A stretch of 64,000 nucleotides of DNA. It comes from Limnephilus marmoratus (Eukaryota > Arthropoda > Insecta > Trichoptera > Limnephilidae). Below the pieces are notes generated by a model. That model was not told the origin of the DNA. It saw only the letters and a list, made by a program, of their open reading frames with translations, and did no database searches. The position numbers and the translations under genes were made by a program. The stretch's first letter is position 1, and each line of letters opens with the position of its first letter. This document shows positions 53,932-64,000 of this stretch, one piece after another. The stretch covers positions 40,660,962-40,724,961 of the forward strand of contig OU862928.1 of the NCBI GenBank assembly GCA_917880885.1, written 5' to 3'.

Positions 53932-55721
53932 AAGTCACTAAAGCGGAAATTGATGTTATAATAAAGGGATTGGGTCCTAAGAAGGCACCAGGGCATGATA
54001 GGCTCAATGGCGTGATTGCGAAGCAAGTCTGGGTCCACGCCAAGGAAGAGCTCTTCCAGGTGATGGACACGTGCCTGAGGAGGGGAGTCTTCCCCTCCGA
54101 GTGGAAGCGTGGCGTGCTCCGGATCATACCAAAGGGGAACGGAAAACCACTGACCGACATTAAGGCGTATAGGCCAATTACCCTCCTCCCTGTACTTGGC
54201 AAAATCTTGGAGAAACTGCTACGAGAGCGACTTCGGCAAACCCTGTCACCGGCCAGTGACCTGCAGTTCGGCTTCGTCCCCGGTAGATCTACGGTGCATG
54301 CCCTGTCGTATGTGCTTGATTGGGTGAAGGCTTGTCCAAAGAGGTATGTAGTAGCGATCTTCCTCGACATAACTGGTGCCTTCGATCACGCGTGGTGGGC
54401 AATGATGCGTACAAAGGTGAAAACCAGGCAGTGCTCCAAACTTCTGTTCCAGTCAATCGACGACTACCTTTCTGATCGCACGATCACGATCAGCTTTGGA
54501 GATTTTTTGATCGAGAGGGAAGCTGACATTGGATGCCCGCAGGGCTCCATTCTCGGACCTGACCTGTGGAACATCAACTTTGACGACTCCTCCAGGTTAC
54601 CCTTGCCTGAAGGATGCATCTCTGTCGACTACGCTGATGACAAGACGTATTTGGTCGCTGGGGACAGTAGAAAGGAAGTTGAGAGCAAAGGCAGTGAAGG
54701 TTTGAACATGTTCCTCGATTGGGGTAAGAGAAACAAGATGACATTCGCTCCCCACAAGACCCAGGGCCTCCTGATGAAGGGCTTTCTCAGTAGAGAAAGA
54801 AATCCCGTCATCAAAATGGGGGACTCTAGTGTCAAATTTCGTGAAACGGTGAAATACTTAGGCGTCACACTAGATCGATCGTCCTCTTTTCTGGCTCACG
54901 TCAAGGATGTATCCGGCAAGGCTCAGGCCCTCTTCTTGAAGCTTAGGAGACTCTCCACAGCTGAGTGGGGTTTGCGTAGCCCAGCCATGCGCACTCTGTA
55001 CAGATGCGTATACGTGGCGCAAGTTTCGTATGCTGCGTCTGTCTGGGAGCATCGCTTGGGTAACTCGCTTATACTCTTGGCTCTCAAGCGGGGCCAACGA
55101 ACTCCCTTGTTGGCACTATCCGGGGCGTATAGAACCGTGGCTTCGGACGCTTTGCCTGTTTTGGCTGGCATTTTGCCAATCGATCTGGAAATCAGGGAAG
55201 TGCTTACTAAGCAGAGGTTAACCAGAGGAACCCCTGCCACTCACCTAGGAGTCACTCTAACTCCGGGCGGGCCGGGGACTCTCCCTGGGCTGCTTCGACA
55301 AATGAGAGACCTGTCACTCCAAGAGTGGCAGGCCCGGTGGGATAGATCGAATTTGGGAAGATGGACTTTCTCCTTCTTCCCATCAGTTAAACTCAGAATG
55401 GAAGCGGTCTTCCTCAAGTTAGACCACCACATCACTCAATTATTATCTGGCCATGGGGAATTCAGGGGGAGACTTCACACCCTCTCCCTGTCCCCTCACC
55501 CCAATTGTGCCTGTGGGAGCACGAACCAGTCGGCTGAGCATATCCTGTGGCAGTGTGAAATAATGACGGATGCCAGAGGTCAAATGCTAGATGGTTTGGA
55601 CGTACCCATCAGACCAGTGTGGAACACTGATCTGGTTTCGAATAAGACGAATTTCGAGTGCTTGAAGAAGTTTACAAGAATCTGGGTGGAGAGATGGCCT
55701 GATCTTAGAGTCGCTGATTAA
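53932..55721 (+). CDS. R1-like reverse transcriptase, intact but N-terminally truncated frame
   Basis: The frame is open for about 600 codons from the truncation point (an upstream ATG at 53916 lies in the SINE). Residues near 148 read FLDITGAFDHAWW (RT motif A). GCPQGSILGPDLWN is motif B, YADD near 238 is motif C, and VKYLGVTLD is motif E. Near residue 530 CACG...EHILWQC forms the C-terminal CCHC zinc knuckle typical of R1-type proteins. With the endonuclease and N-terminus missing it cannot support its own retrotransposition. The absence of any stop, plus a perfect target duplication, suggests recent arrival. GC content is visibly higher than in the surroundings. It is not a host gene. Confidence 0.9.
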
Positions 55722-56823
55722 AAGATTTAGTGACCAGGTGTACTTGTCTCCTGATATCCACGGATTACCCCACATTTACTCCTTCAACCCTATCTGCCTG
55801 GTTTTTTTTACATTTTCTGTTTCTTTCTTTTTCTTATTATTTTCTGTTGTTTATTTACACTTACTTGTTATTTACACTGCTTTATGTTTTTCTTTTTCAT
55901 TTACAGTGTAACATAATGCGTGAATTGACACGCCTGCGTGCATCATGATTTTATATATATATATATTTTTTTTTTCCTCTACTCTCTCATGTTTTTGCAT
56001 TTTTTTAGTTTGTTTATTTTGATTTCCATGTTCTTTTCAGTTCCTGATAACAACTAGAACAGAACTCCGTTGTTTGTTATGTCTTGTCCACTTCCCCATT
56101 AAAGGGGTTGGACTTTGGGCCTTGTCCCTATCATATTTTTTATAGGTCTACCTTTTTTTTGTAACTTACCTCTGTTATCTCCTTCCAGTGCCCGCGCCAC
56201 CCCCCCTGACATGATAAGGTTAGAGGAAAGATAGAGTGGCATCCGGAGGTTTGTCCGTCCCTCCTCCAGCTACCCGACGCTCTTTTTCCCTAGGGTCTTC
56301 GTATCGTAGTCCATTTACTTCTTCTAGGCACCACCGGATAGCTGGCTAAAGGATGACTCCACTGGGTGCCATGACGTCGGACTAATAACCTTACACATTC
56401 TCTGGGGGACTGCCGGGCACAGGATGGTCATGACGGTCATCACTATTTTTTTCGCCTTTACTAAATGTTATTGCTTTGTTTACAACTTATCCTTTTCTTA
56501 TTTATACGCAGTTGCCTGCAGTCCTGGAGTGTGTGGTCTCCCTCTGATTATTATATAATAACTACTTTTTGGTTTTTTTTTTCTTTATTACATTTTTTAT
56601 GCTCACTAACACCTGTAGATTAGTCCTTTTTGACCATTACAGTACAGACTGTAGGCGATCCTATATTTCCGCCACCTAACAAAGTATGTAGGGGCATTGA
56701 AGGTCTAGATTCGTTTTATTAAATGTAGAGTCGTTTATTCAAAAAAATTAGATTCTTGCGAGAACTCCGAAGGGGCGACCATAAGTCGCCTATACCGGGG
56801 TGGGACAGTGGTGGGTACTTCAA
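53932..56823 (+). mobile_element. R1-clade-like LINE, 5'-truncated, with 13-bp target duplication
   Basis: The insertion is 2,892 bp, flanked by TGCCCATCAGCTA at 53919-53931 and 56824-56836. It comprises the 3' two-thirds of the ORF and a UTR of about 1.1 kb with T-rich runs. The 3' end lacks poly(A) and instead has a hairpin (56774-56790). The upstream apurinic endonuclease domain was lost by truncation. Confidence 0.88.
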
Positions 56824-57149
56824 TGCCCATCAGCTACATGGCAGACCAGATCAAAAGAGACTGGTTGAGGGAGACTTTTTGATCTCTTCAGCTGGACACT
56901 CTCGGAACATCGCCTTGCACCGCAGTTCAAGGGGTGGATTCATGCATCCGTCACTCCAGGATACAATGACCCCCAGTGTACTACATACTCTTCATATCTT
57001 TTTCTTTTCCAAAACTTCATAAGTTTCTCCACACAGCATCCCCAAAAATGACAGAAGCCAGAAGGTGAATTTTCTGCAGTGCATCCTGATTGGAGTTAAT
57101 ATAAAAAATGTATGATCATTAATTCAAAAGTGCCTGCGTACTTTGACGA

Positions 57150-57240
57150 TATATATTATATAGATCGAAGTATTGCCCGTTGCGTGCGATACACACTGAG
57201 TGTGTTGCGTGCAATACTTCGATCTATATATCGCACCTGG
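57150..57240. repeat. long perfect-stem hairpin
   Basis: TATATAGATCGAAGTATTGC and its complement GCAATACTTCGATCTATATA pair perfectly. Between them lie CGTTGCGTGCGAT and a small inner hairpin ACACAC-TGA-GTGTGT. Confidence 0.85.
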
Positions 57241-57244
57241 GGCA

Positions 57245-57621
57245 TATCACTTATAAACCGTCTTCTGAAGTCGAAATAGCCACCGAACTTAATATAACTT
57301 TAAAAATAGCATTCGATTTAAAAATATATCTATTTAACCCAGCAAGTTGGTAGCTAGCCCCAAACAATAGACGTATCGAGTTACTGATCTGATACTTTTC
57401 AACAGAATTGCGGTCACACAGATTTATTCCGAAAACTTCACACAATAGTGTAATAGAGTGTGAGAATGAATGCGCAGATGAAGTAACAAGCAAAACTTAT
57501 CGCGCATCTCTTCTGCTTCGGTAACTGAACAAATAAATCCTAGAAGGGAGATCTAACCCTATATAAAAGAAAACTTTTGTAGCTAATTTACAATTTTAGA
57601 AGACTTTTTGACTCCTAGACT
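57245..57621. other. no recognised feature
   Basis: An 80-codon minus frame at 57251-57493 is unassigned. Confidence 0.45.
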
Positions 57622-58072
57622 ATCTCCCACTCAGGAGTTCCTGAGAAAAATAATTTAACTATGTAATTTTTGGGGATGCTGTGTGAAAAGTCTTTTTAGG
57701 GAAAGGAATGAGAAGAAAATCTAGGAAGGAAAGATATACGAGGGGTGGATAGGAATCTAAGGGGCAATGCGTCCAGGAGTGATACCGTCCATCAAAGTAA
57801 AATTCATCCCTCCCACGACGGTGCAAGGCAATGTTTTGAGAGAATTTAGCTCTAGAGAGGTGAAAAGTTTTTCCTTATCAGTATCTCCCGATCCGGCCCA
57901 CCATGTCGCAGATAGGTAAACGCAGGTGCCGCCAAGACCTAGACACCTTACCCGATGAACCCGGTAACCCCTGTTAAGTCACCATAGCGAACCACTTGGG
58001 GTGACCCAAGACCCAAGGTAGGGGTGTTGGTTATTCAATAAAGGGTTCCCGGGGCAGCGGTACCAAATTGAA
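57622..58072 (-). mobile_element. SINE-J, long subfamily
   Basis: This is the longest copy, because of small internal insertions. On the minus strand the head CAATTTGGTACCGCTGCCCC leads to CAAGTGGTTCGCTATGG and the tail CTCAGGAACTCCTGAGTGGG. It retains the full central block. Confidence 0.85.
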
Positions 58073-59134
58073 AAAAAATATTACCATTAGAGAAAAAACA
58101 AATTTAGGTCGGTACTAAATTGTCGAAAATGGCAGCAACACCTTGAACATAACCATCTTCCGTCATTTGTCTTTACAGTTGCCGTCAACAAATTCAAAAA
58201 ATTCAGGCCAAATTCACGCAACATTTCCATATACATAATACAGTTACGTAAAACAATGACAGACGTCAAATTATGTCCGCCATCTTGAATTGTACGAAAA
58301 TTGGTACCATAATAGAACACGTCCATTTTAATTCCTAATCCAAATGCAACTGAACCAACAAAAGCATTTGTAAAACGCCCACCAGAAAGATAATAATCAA
58401 CGATTTTTGATGAATTTGATGTTTGATCAATTTCAACAGAAGTAAGGAATATTTTTGCTCACTTTGGACACACGTTAACGCCCACAACACCCTTCTTTCT
58501 ATTCATAAATTCAGTGCCCTGAGTATTGCGGGAATATTTGGGCAAATTGCCATAATATTTGCATACAATGGACTCTACATTAGACTGTGGCTCTTTGTAG
58601 TTCGGATATCCAACTTTGCGTATCTAAGCGATGGCTTTTGTAAGCTTTGTGAGCAGTTTTCTCATATTTAAGTGGTATATCTTTTTGCTGATCGGTCTCA
58701 TAACAGTGGCTTGATGAGCAATTTTTCTACCCGGGAATTTTGCATAATAAGGAACTCCAGTCCAATGTTTTTTTTCTTTTTTTTAACTTAAATAACTGCA
58801 TATTTTTTTTAGAGTTAGTTTTAATACTTAAAATAATTGTCAAAGTTTTAATTTTTCAGGATCCCCAAAACCATAGTATGTATAATGAATCGTGTGACGT
58901 CATCACTCACCAATTTTATTTTTATTTTCAACAGGTGTTGTCATTTTGTAGGACAGTTATACGGAAGAAGCTATGATACTATTCGGTAAGTTAAAACATT
59001 ATTTAGGTGGAATTATTTAATTATTATATTATATAGATTTAATATATTTTTTATTATTACGGGAGAATGGTACAAAAATTGTTTGATATTAAAAATTATT
59101 ATTTTTTAGCTTCACGAGTCGTAACCAGCATATT
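58073..59134. other. unassigned stretch
   Basis: Frames of 78-82 codons on both strands are unassigned. No repeat partner was noted. Confidence 0.45.
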
Positions 59135-59311
59135 ATGGTGGGGGAAGGGGAATAGGACGAATGGGAAAGGACACGCAGGGAGAAAAGAAAACATTTATTA
59201 AGTGGCGTAGCAATGCATGCCGGGAACTCAGAAGCAAGCATATTTTGATTTTTATATATCATATAGATGTCCCTCTAATACAATGCGAGCGAAGCCGCGG
59301 GTAAAAGCTAG
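59135..59311 (+). mobile_element. two Helitron 3' ends in tandem
   Basis: A Helitron A tail (GGGAAAGGACACGCAGGGAG, GTAGCAATGCATGCCGGGAA) is followed by a second, different Helitron terminus GCGAGCGAAGCCGCGGGT then AAAAGCTAG|T at 59308-59311. The second has the usual insect hairpin form. Confidence 0.75.
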
Positions 59312-59801
59312 TTCCTAATAAAAAAACGTCTGCTAATTAAATCCCGGGAAAAATCCAGACCCAGCGTAGTTTTTCCGGGTTAATGTTACGCCACTGCTTT
59401 CAATAGTAGAAAATACTAAATTAATCTATGGATATAATTCTGCTCACTAACGTATTATATTATTACGAATGCTTTCCAATTTTTCAAATACATCACGTTC
59501 AGTTTGATTCCAAGAGAAAATGTCCAAGAATTAAATGACTTTGCAAAAATAACGATAGCAATCAATTTCTTATTAATTCATGTTCGCGTTGTAAGTGGTA
59601 AGAGAAAGAAAATATTTATTACGTAATTTAATTCTAGTGTCTATGGTGGAAAGATTATGGCGTCAACTTGTTTGTATTTTTCAATAACGAGTGGTGAGCT
59701 ATTGCATCATGTAATTTGCTGAGCCTATTCTGTCGGGATTTCAGAGGTCAACGCAGATATTTTATCTGGCAGATTCATTTCCACTATGAGCTATAAAGAG
59801 C
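59312..59801. other. no recognised feature
   Basis: AT-rich, with nothing supported. Confidence 0.5.
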
Positions 59802-60077
59802 CTCTGCCATAGATCACCTTAAGTGGTTCGCTACGTTTGGTGATTTAGTAGGGGTGCCCGGGTTCATGGCGTGAGGTTTATCTAGTTCTTGGAGGTGGAT
59901 GACCAGGACACACTGAACCCCAGATTCCTACCCACCCCTTAAACCCTTTTCCTTCCTAGAACTCTCCTCTCCTTCCTGTCCTTAAAAAAAACCCTCAATA
60001 CAACCTCCCTAAAGATGACATAGGCCCTGAGGGAAATTATTTTCCTCAGGGCCTCCTGTGTGGAGCTCATGTAAAAA
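59802..60077 (+). mobile_element. SINE-J, short subfamily, 5'-truncated
   Basis: It starts at CTCTGCCATAGATCACC. The tail is perfect, with GGCCCTGAGG (60023-60032) and CCTCAGGGCC (60044-60053) forming the inner stem. Confidence 0.9.
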
Positions 60078-60172
60078 AATAGAGCTTTTAAAAATATAAA
60101 AAACGTAAAAAATAAGTTAAAACATTATTGTTTCATATTTGACGTTTAATAGATTTGATTAACTTATTTTTG

Positions 60173-60822
60173 AAGTGAAAACTTCATTAGCACCTTTGTG
60201 ATTTGAAACTCGATGAAACGAAAAAGCGATACTGAAAAGAGATAAACAGATACATCTATACTATTTAGTCTGCGACAAAATGAGATGGAATAACCGTCAC
60301 TCTTGTCTACTTTAGTTATCTGAAGGTTTCACTTCTACCGCATGTGAACTGCACACTTGCATTTTTAAAGTGAAAACTTCTTTACTACCGGTGTGATTTG
60401 AAACTCGATGAAACGAAAAATAGCGACACTAAAAAGAGACAAACACATAGGTACATCTACAGGATTTGACCTGCGAGAGAATGAGATAGAATAATCGATC
60501 TCCTCTTTGTGCGGTGCTTTGTAGCCTTCCCACTCTTGTCTACTTCAATTTCCTGAAGGTTTCACTTCTACCGCGTCTGAACTGCACAATTGTATTTTTG
60601 AAATGAAAACTTCTTTAGCACCCGTGTGATTTGAAACTCGATGAAACGGAAACGAGCAACACTAAAAATAGACAAACATATACATTTATAGGATTTAGCC
60701 TGCAAGAGAATGAGATAGAATAATGGGTCTCCTCTTTGCGCGGTGCTTCGTAGCCTCTCCACTATTGTCTAGTTTTAGTTTTCTGAAGGTTTCACTTCTA
60801 CCGCATGTGAATTCAACACTAT
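60173..60822 (+). repeat. satellite of about 200-230 bp, three units
   Basis: Each unit has TGAAAACTTCTTTA, GTGTGATTTGAAACTCGATG, GAATGAGATAGAATAA, TTGTCTACTT and TTCTGAAGGTTTCACTTCTA. The first unit lacks the CTCCTCTTTGTGCGGTGC segment. A fourth, LINE-split unit lies at 3590-4580. Confidence 0.9.
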
Positions 60823-61099
60823 GATTTTTTTTTCTGCATCTCGTTCTTTTTCATAATTTCGTTTAGATTTATTAGTATTATCTATCTTCTTCTTTAGTGA
60901 TATAATTTGTATAACATTTTAAAATACGTTTGGTGAACAACATTTTGTATTGATTGGCATAATAACAAGTTCGATTCCAACTCAAACCGTAAAAAAACCA
61001 CTCGCAAATGAACTGACCTTACGAAGCTCGGGATCTCGGGTTCCGGTACTTCTCGAGCACTGATTCCCGTCTGATTTAGAAGAGGATACGATCCATTAA

Positions 61100-61195
61100 T
61101 ATTTGATCGTGGTAGTGTGTAGGTCTCGAACCCGAGCATTTCACACGATGTGCCGTTAGACGGTATACCGAGCGCTCCGCCGGGCCACAACGGTT
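61100..61195 (-). other. tRNA-like sequence
   Basis: The minus strand has CGCTCGGTATACCG (D-arm-like) and box B GGGTTCGAGACC. A second box-B-like GGGTTCGCATCCC lies at 61205 on the plus strand. It is probably the head of a decayed tRNA-derived SINE. No clover-leaf could be completed. Confidence 0.4.
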
Positions 61196-61393
61196 ATTTA
61201 GTCTCGGGTTCGCATCCCACCAGAGGTGCGCTATCTTTCGTTTATTATACCGTTAATAAATCAGCTGTTTAAAATTAAAATAAAAATAATCAACAACACG
61301 GCATCCAGACCGAAATATGCATTTTGAATCATATTCATTTATTTTTAATGAGCTTTGCATTTCTTTTATATACATATAATATGGCCGCCTGAA

Positions 61394-61815
61394 CGCTGTA
61401 TAAATGAGATCCCTGAGGCGTATGTGTGGTAAAACCATGTATGATCGTGTGAGAAATGTGGAAATCCGCAAAGAATGCAAGGCTGATGTAAGCGTGATGA
61501 GTAAGATCAAGAAAGGAACGCTCCGATGGTTTGGGCATGTAGAGCGAATGAACGAGGAAAGGAGTGTAAGGAGAATATATGACGCAAATGTGAATGGTAG
61601 AAGAAGTCGAGGACGCCCAAGAAAGACATGGCACGACCAAGTGAATCAGATACTTGAGTCGGGCCTTGTCAAGAGTCAGAATAATAGAAGAGAATGTATG
61701 AGACGTTGTATGAATGTAAACGAGGCAAGGAATGTGTGCCAAGACCGGGATGTTTGGCGGTCCGTCCTCTCTGCCTACCCCTGCGGGGAAACGGCGTGAT
61801 GGTTAGTTAGTTAGT
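61394..61815 (+). pseudogene. RTE-B LINE, C-terminal 131 codons intact
   Basis: MYDRVRNVEIRKECKADVSV, LRWFGHVERMNEERSVRRIY, GRRSRGRPRKTWHDQVNQIL and DVWRSVLSAYPCGETA form the end of an RTE reverse transcriptase ORF. The 3' end is GGGGAAACGGCGTGATGG then TTAGTTAGTTAGTTAA. It is 5'-truncated. Other copies are at 244-520 and 47685-48945. Confidence 0.88.
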
Positions 61816-61869
61816 TAATTTGGCCGCTCCGGTAATTATGTATTATGTAACCAATACATCAACCAGCGT

Positions 61870-62860
61870 TGTCGAAGGGTAAGGCTCTTGACTCGCAATA
61901 CGAAAGTCACGGGATCGAATCCCGACATGGGCAAATAAATTTTATATGATTAATTTGTGTTATTTCACAATTAATTCATTTGAAAATAATATATCTTTCT
62001 TCTCTATAAATAAAAATAAATCCCCGAAATGTATGTACGCGCATAACTTCCGAACGACTGCACCAAATTGGATAATTCTTTAAAAGTAGTTTATCATTGA
62101 CAAACTACTTAAAAGTAGTTTATTGGGACTTTTCTTTTTTGTAATATCTTATTTTTATTTGATTTCCTGTAATATTGTATAACTTTTTTCCTCTAATAAA
62201 AAAAAATAAAAAAATTGTTGTGTTCGTTATTGTCAGGACAAGGTTTGTATAAAACTATTGGTGAGCTCTGGCATTATGAAATTTGCATAAAAAAATTGCA
62301 ATAGGTGGCACGCGAGCTGTTTTAAAACTGAATGTATCGGGACTGAATGTATGGAATGCGGGTACGAGGAGTGGGGAGGGGAGAGGGGGAACTCAGGAGG
62401 GGGGTTCGCGGGACGGGTGATAGGGGGAGTGGAGTGGGGAATGGAAGGTTGAGGAGAGAGGGCGAAGGGATGCGGGAGAGGAAGGGGAGGCGGAAGAGGA
62501 ACGGGATAAATGGGAAAGGACACGCAGGGAGAAACCATTTCTTTATTAAATGGCATTGCAACGCATGCCGGGAACCAGCCAGTATTAGTATATTTGTGGC
62601 ACGTTTCAGAGTGGAAGATACTTTCAGTATCGCCCTTGTGTAATACCACCATTGAAATGCTTATAAACTTGCTTGAAATGGCTTTAGCCGTGTTTGATGA
62701 TCATATCTGAATAGGTACTTCCCCACCTTCCTCTTCCCCATCTCCTTCCCCTCTCAACTACCTTCAGCCTTACAACATACCCCAATTGGGGAAGCCATAG
62801 TCTCACTGGCTCCAGACGGGAGCAGTTGGGACTCTTGTGCGGTATTCATATAATAAAAAA
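61870..62860 (+). mobile_element. SINE-T, complete, split by Helitron A
   Basis: The head contains box B GGATCGAATCC (61911-61921), followed by TATGATTAATTTGTGTTATT. After the Helitron, GGCACGTTTCAGAGTGGAAG continues to the tail GGGACTCTTGTGCGG and ATAATAAAAAAAC. Confidence 0.85.
61994..62582 (+). mobile_element. Helitron A inserted in SINE-T
   Basis: It opens A|TCTTTCTTCTCTATAAATAA. It has CGACTGCACCAAATTGG, an extra block at about 62084-62215, the GTTCGTTATTGTCAGG block, the purine tract and the hairpin GGCATTGCAACGCATGCC, then GGGAACCAGCCAG|T with one change in CTAG. Confidence 0.85.
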
Positions 62861-62867
62861 ACACCCC

Positions 62868-63245
62868 TGCCACACCCCAAGTGGTTCGCTACGTTTGGTG
62901 AATATGCAGGGGTGCTCGGATTCATGGGGAGAGGTTTAACTAAGTCATGGCGGCAAATACGCAGGCAGGCTCGGGAAAGACTGGTTGAGGTAGACTTTTT
63001 AACCTGCCCAGCCGGACTCTCTCGACCTATCGCCTTGTACCGCAGTGGGAGGGATGGATTCATACATCCGTCACTCTTAGATTCACTGAACCCGAGAATC
63101 CTACCCACCCATCAAACCTATTTCTTTCCCAGAACTTCCTCTCCTTCCTTTCCCTAAAAAGACCCTCCACACAGCGTTCTCAACACAGGCATGATAAAGA
63201 GTGAGTTTTTTTCTCCGGACCCCCTGCGTGGAGATAACGTAAAAA
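62868..63245 (+). mobile_element. SINE-J, long subfamily
   Basis: CACCCCAAGTGGTTCGCTAC, GGCTCGGGAAAGACTGG, CTTGTACCGCAGTGGGAGG and CCCTCCACACAGCG are followed by an eroded tail ending CTGCGTGGAGATAACGT plus poly(A). The two frames here are incidental. Confidence 0.86.
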
Positions 63246-63369
63246 AATATATATATAAGTTAACATTTTTTTTACGTTCCGTTTCCGGTTGAACAAGGTG
63301 GTGAATGAATCAGTAAAGATTATTTTTAGAATTGTCAAATCGTTGCATTTATTTGGACTAACTTATTCA

Positions 63370-63458
63370 GCTGGTGGGTAGACGCATCCGCCGCCAGCAC
63401 CCGGACAAACCTCACCAACCTCAACACTCGGGCGAACCACTCGGGGTGACCTATGAAA
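63370..63458 (-). mobile_element. SINE-J 5' fragment
   Basis: On the minus strand: CATAGGTCACCCCGAGTGG, TTCGCCCGAGTG and GGTGAGGTTTGTCCGGG. Confidence 0.75.
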
Positions 63459-64000
63459 TTCTGAAATTCTGAAAATTCTGAAATTCTGTTATTTCTCCAA
63501 AATTATAACGAATTTTAGATTGAGTAATTTTTATTGGTATATAGAAGGTTATTAAGTTTAATAGTTCAGGGCTGTCCAAAATATCATTAACAATTTAAAA
63601 ATTTTAAATTATTTAAATTTTATTCAATAGTTTTAAAAGGTTTGCTACCAATATCGCTCGTTAGGGGCGCCATGCTATCGATATATCAATTTCCAACTAT
63701 TATTGATTTTGCTAATATTATAAAATCCTAAACGTACCAACCCACCGTGTGTTGAACCTTTATTAATGGACCTCCATACAATAATTATGATTTAATGAAC
63801 CATAAAGTGTGGCTTAGATTGTTATCGGATGATACCGTAAAGGTTTTAATTACACTCTTCTATATCAAATATTAAATTTTGAGGAATAGACGAAATACTG
63901 GTTTTCAATTGAATTGAAGTACACTAGATGGGCCCAACCGAGCTTTTTTAATTTGTAAGTAAGTGGGAAAATTGATTAAATAACCACTCATATAATAATA
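63459..64000. other. no recognised feature
   Basis: A short GAAATTCT repeat lies at 63458-63490. The rest is AT-rich with nothing supported. Confidence 0.5.

Larger units (their letters stand above)
53846..57112 (+). mobile_element. SINE-J, long subfamily, split by R1-like LINE
   Basis: The left piece (53846-53931) has GGTGTCTTAGCAGGGGTGAC and GGGGTGAGGTTTATCCGGG. The right piece (56824-57112) has GACTGGTTGAGGGAGAC, CTTGCACCGCAGTTC, CTCCACACAGCATCCCC and a tail ending GGAGTTAATATAAAAAATG. Confidence 0.87.

Noticed and set aside
53891..54370. 159-codon minus-strand frame
   Set aside because: It is antisense to the reverse transcriptase coding region; a shadow frame.
53916..55721. 601-codon frame as a host gene
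   Set aside because: It has reverse transcriptase motifs and sits between 13-bp target duplications; it is a LINE.
57150..57240. Rho-independent bacterial terminator
   Set aside because: The sequence context is clearly animal nuclear DNA and there is no adjacent gene end.

Overview
The window is AT-rich animal nuclear DNA, most likely from an arthropod and probably an insect. No bacterial, organellar or viral gene organisation is visible. The only host gene I can support is rhophilin (RHPN) on the minus strand. Two consecutive exons at 15980-16096 and 11388-11515 encode most of its Rho-binding HR1 domain and join in frame with canonical splice sites. Rhophilin is an animal scaffold protein that binds Rho GTPase. 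No other exon was found, so both flanking introns seem to run to or beyond the window ends (more than 11.3 kb downstream and more than 47.9 kb upstream). Nearly everything else is transposable element and satellite DNA.

Working names used below. SINE-J: a family of about 330-430 bp with some 16 copies, whose 3' tail matches a Jockey-type LINE in the same window. SINE-T: a tRNA-headed family. SINE-R: a second tRNA-headed family. Helitron A to E: rolling-circle elements with A|TC...CTAG|T termini; A carries a GA-rich tract. P-MITE: four short P-element-like copies with 8-bp target duplications. RTE-A to RTE-D, R1-like, R4-like, L2-like, Jockey-like and Penelope-like: retroelement remnants. Foldback: a palindromic element whose arms carry a hammerhead-like core.

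Layout. 1-11 kb (rhophilin downstream intron): RTE pieces, a P-MITE, SINE-J copies, a Jockey-like LINE inside a satellite unit, a foldback, a Penelope-like GIY-YIG remnant, an R4-like LINE, and a complete 731-bp Helitron ending 47 bp from the exon. 11.4-16.1 kb: the two exons and a 4,464-bp intron with a mariner-like remnant, a GGATCAACTG-type minisatellite, an inverted second copy of the R4-like LINE and a CpG-rich inverted-repeat element. 16.2-22.8 kb: a 41-bp satellite with an 82-bp higher-order period starting about 80 bp from the exon, then Helitron A and a 76-bp satellite. 23-36 kb: Helitron A copies, Jockey-like, RTE and SINE clusters, with nested insertions. 36-53 kb: three P-MITEs (one with a THAP remnant), an L2/RTE-D pair, Helitrons D and E, an octamer array, and an L2 inside an RTE. 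53.8-57.1 kb: an R1-like LINE with an intact 601-codon frame, inserted into a SINE-J with a 13-bp target duplication. 57-64 kb: more SINE copies, a 3-unit satellite, RTE-B, and a SINE-T split by Helitron A.

The elements interact more than the genes do. Several insertions can be dated relative to one another because an uninterrupted copy of the host repeat is in the same window. The LINE and SINE tails share a nested hairpin. A nearly identical inverted pair of R4-like copies brackets one rhophilin exon. All assignments come from reading the sequence; no database search was run.
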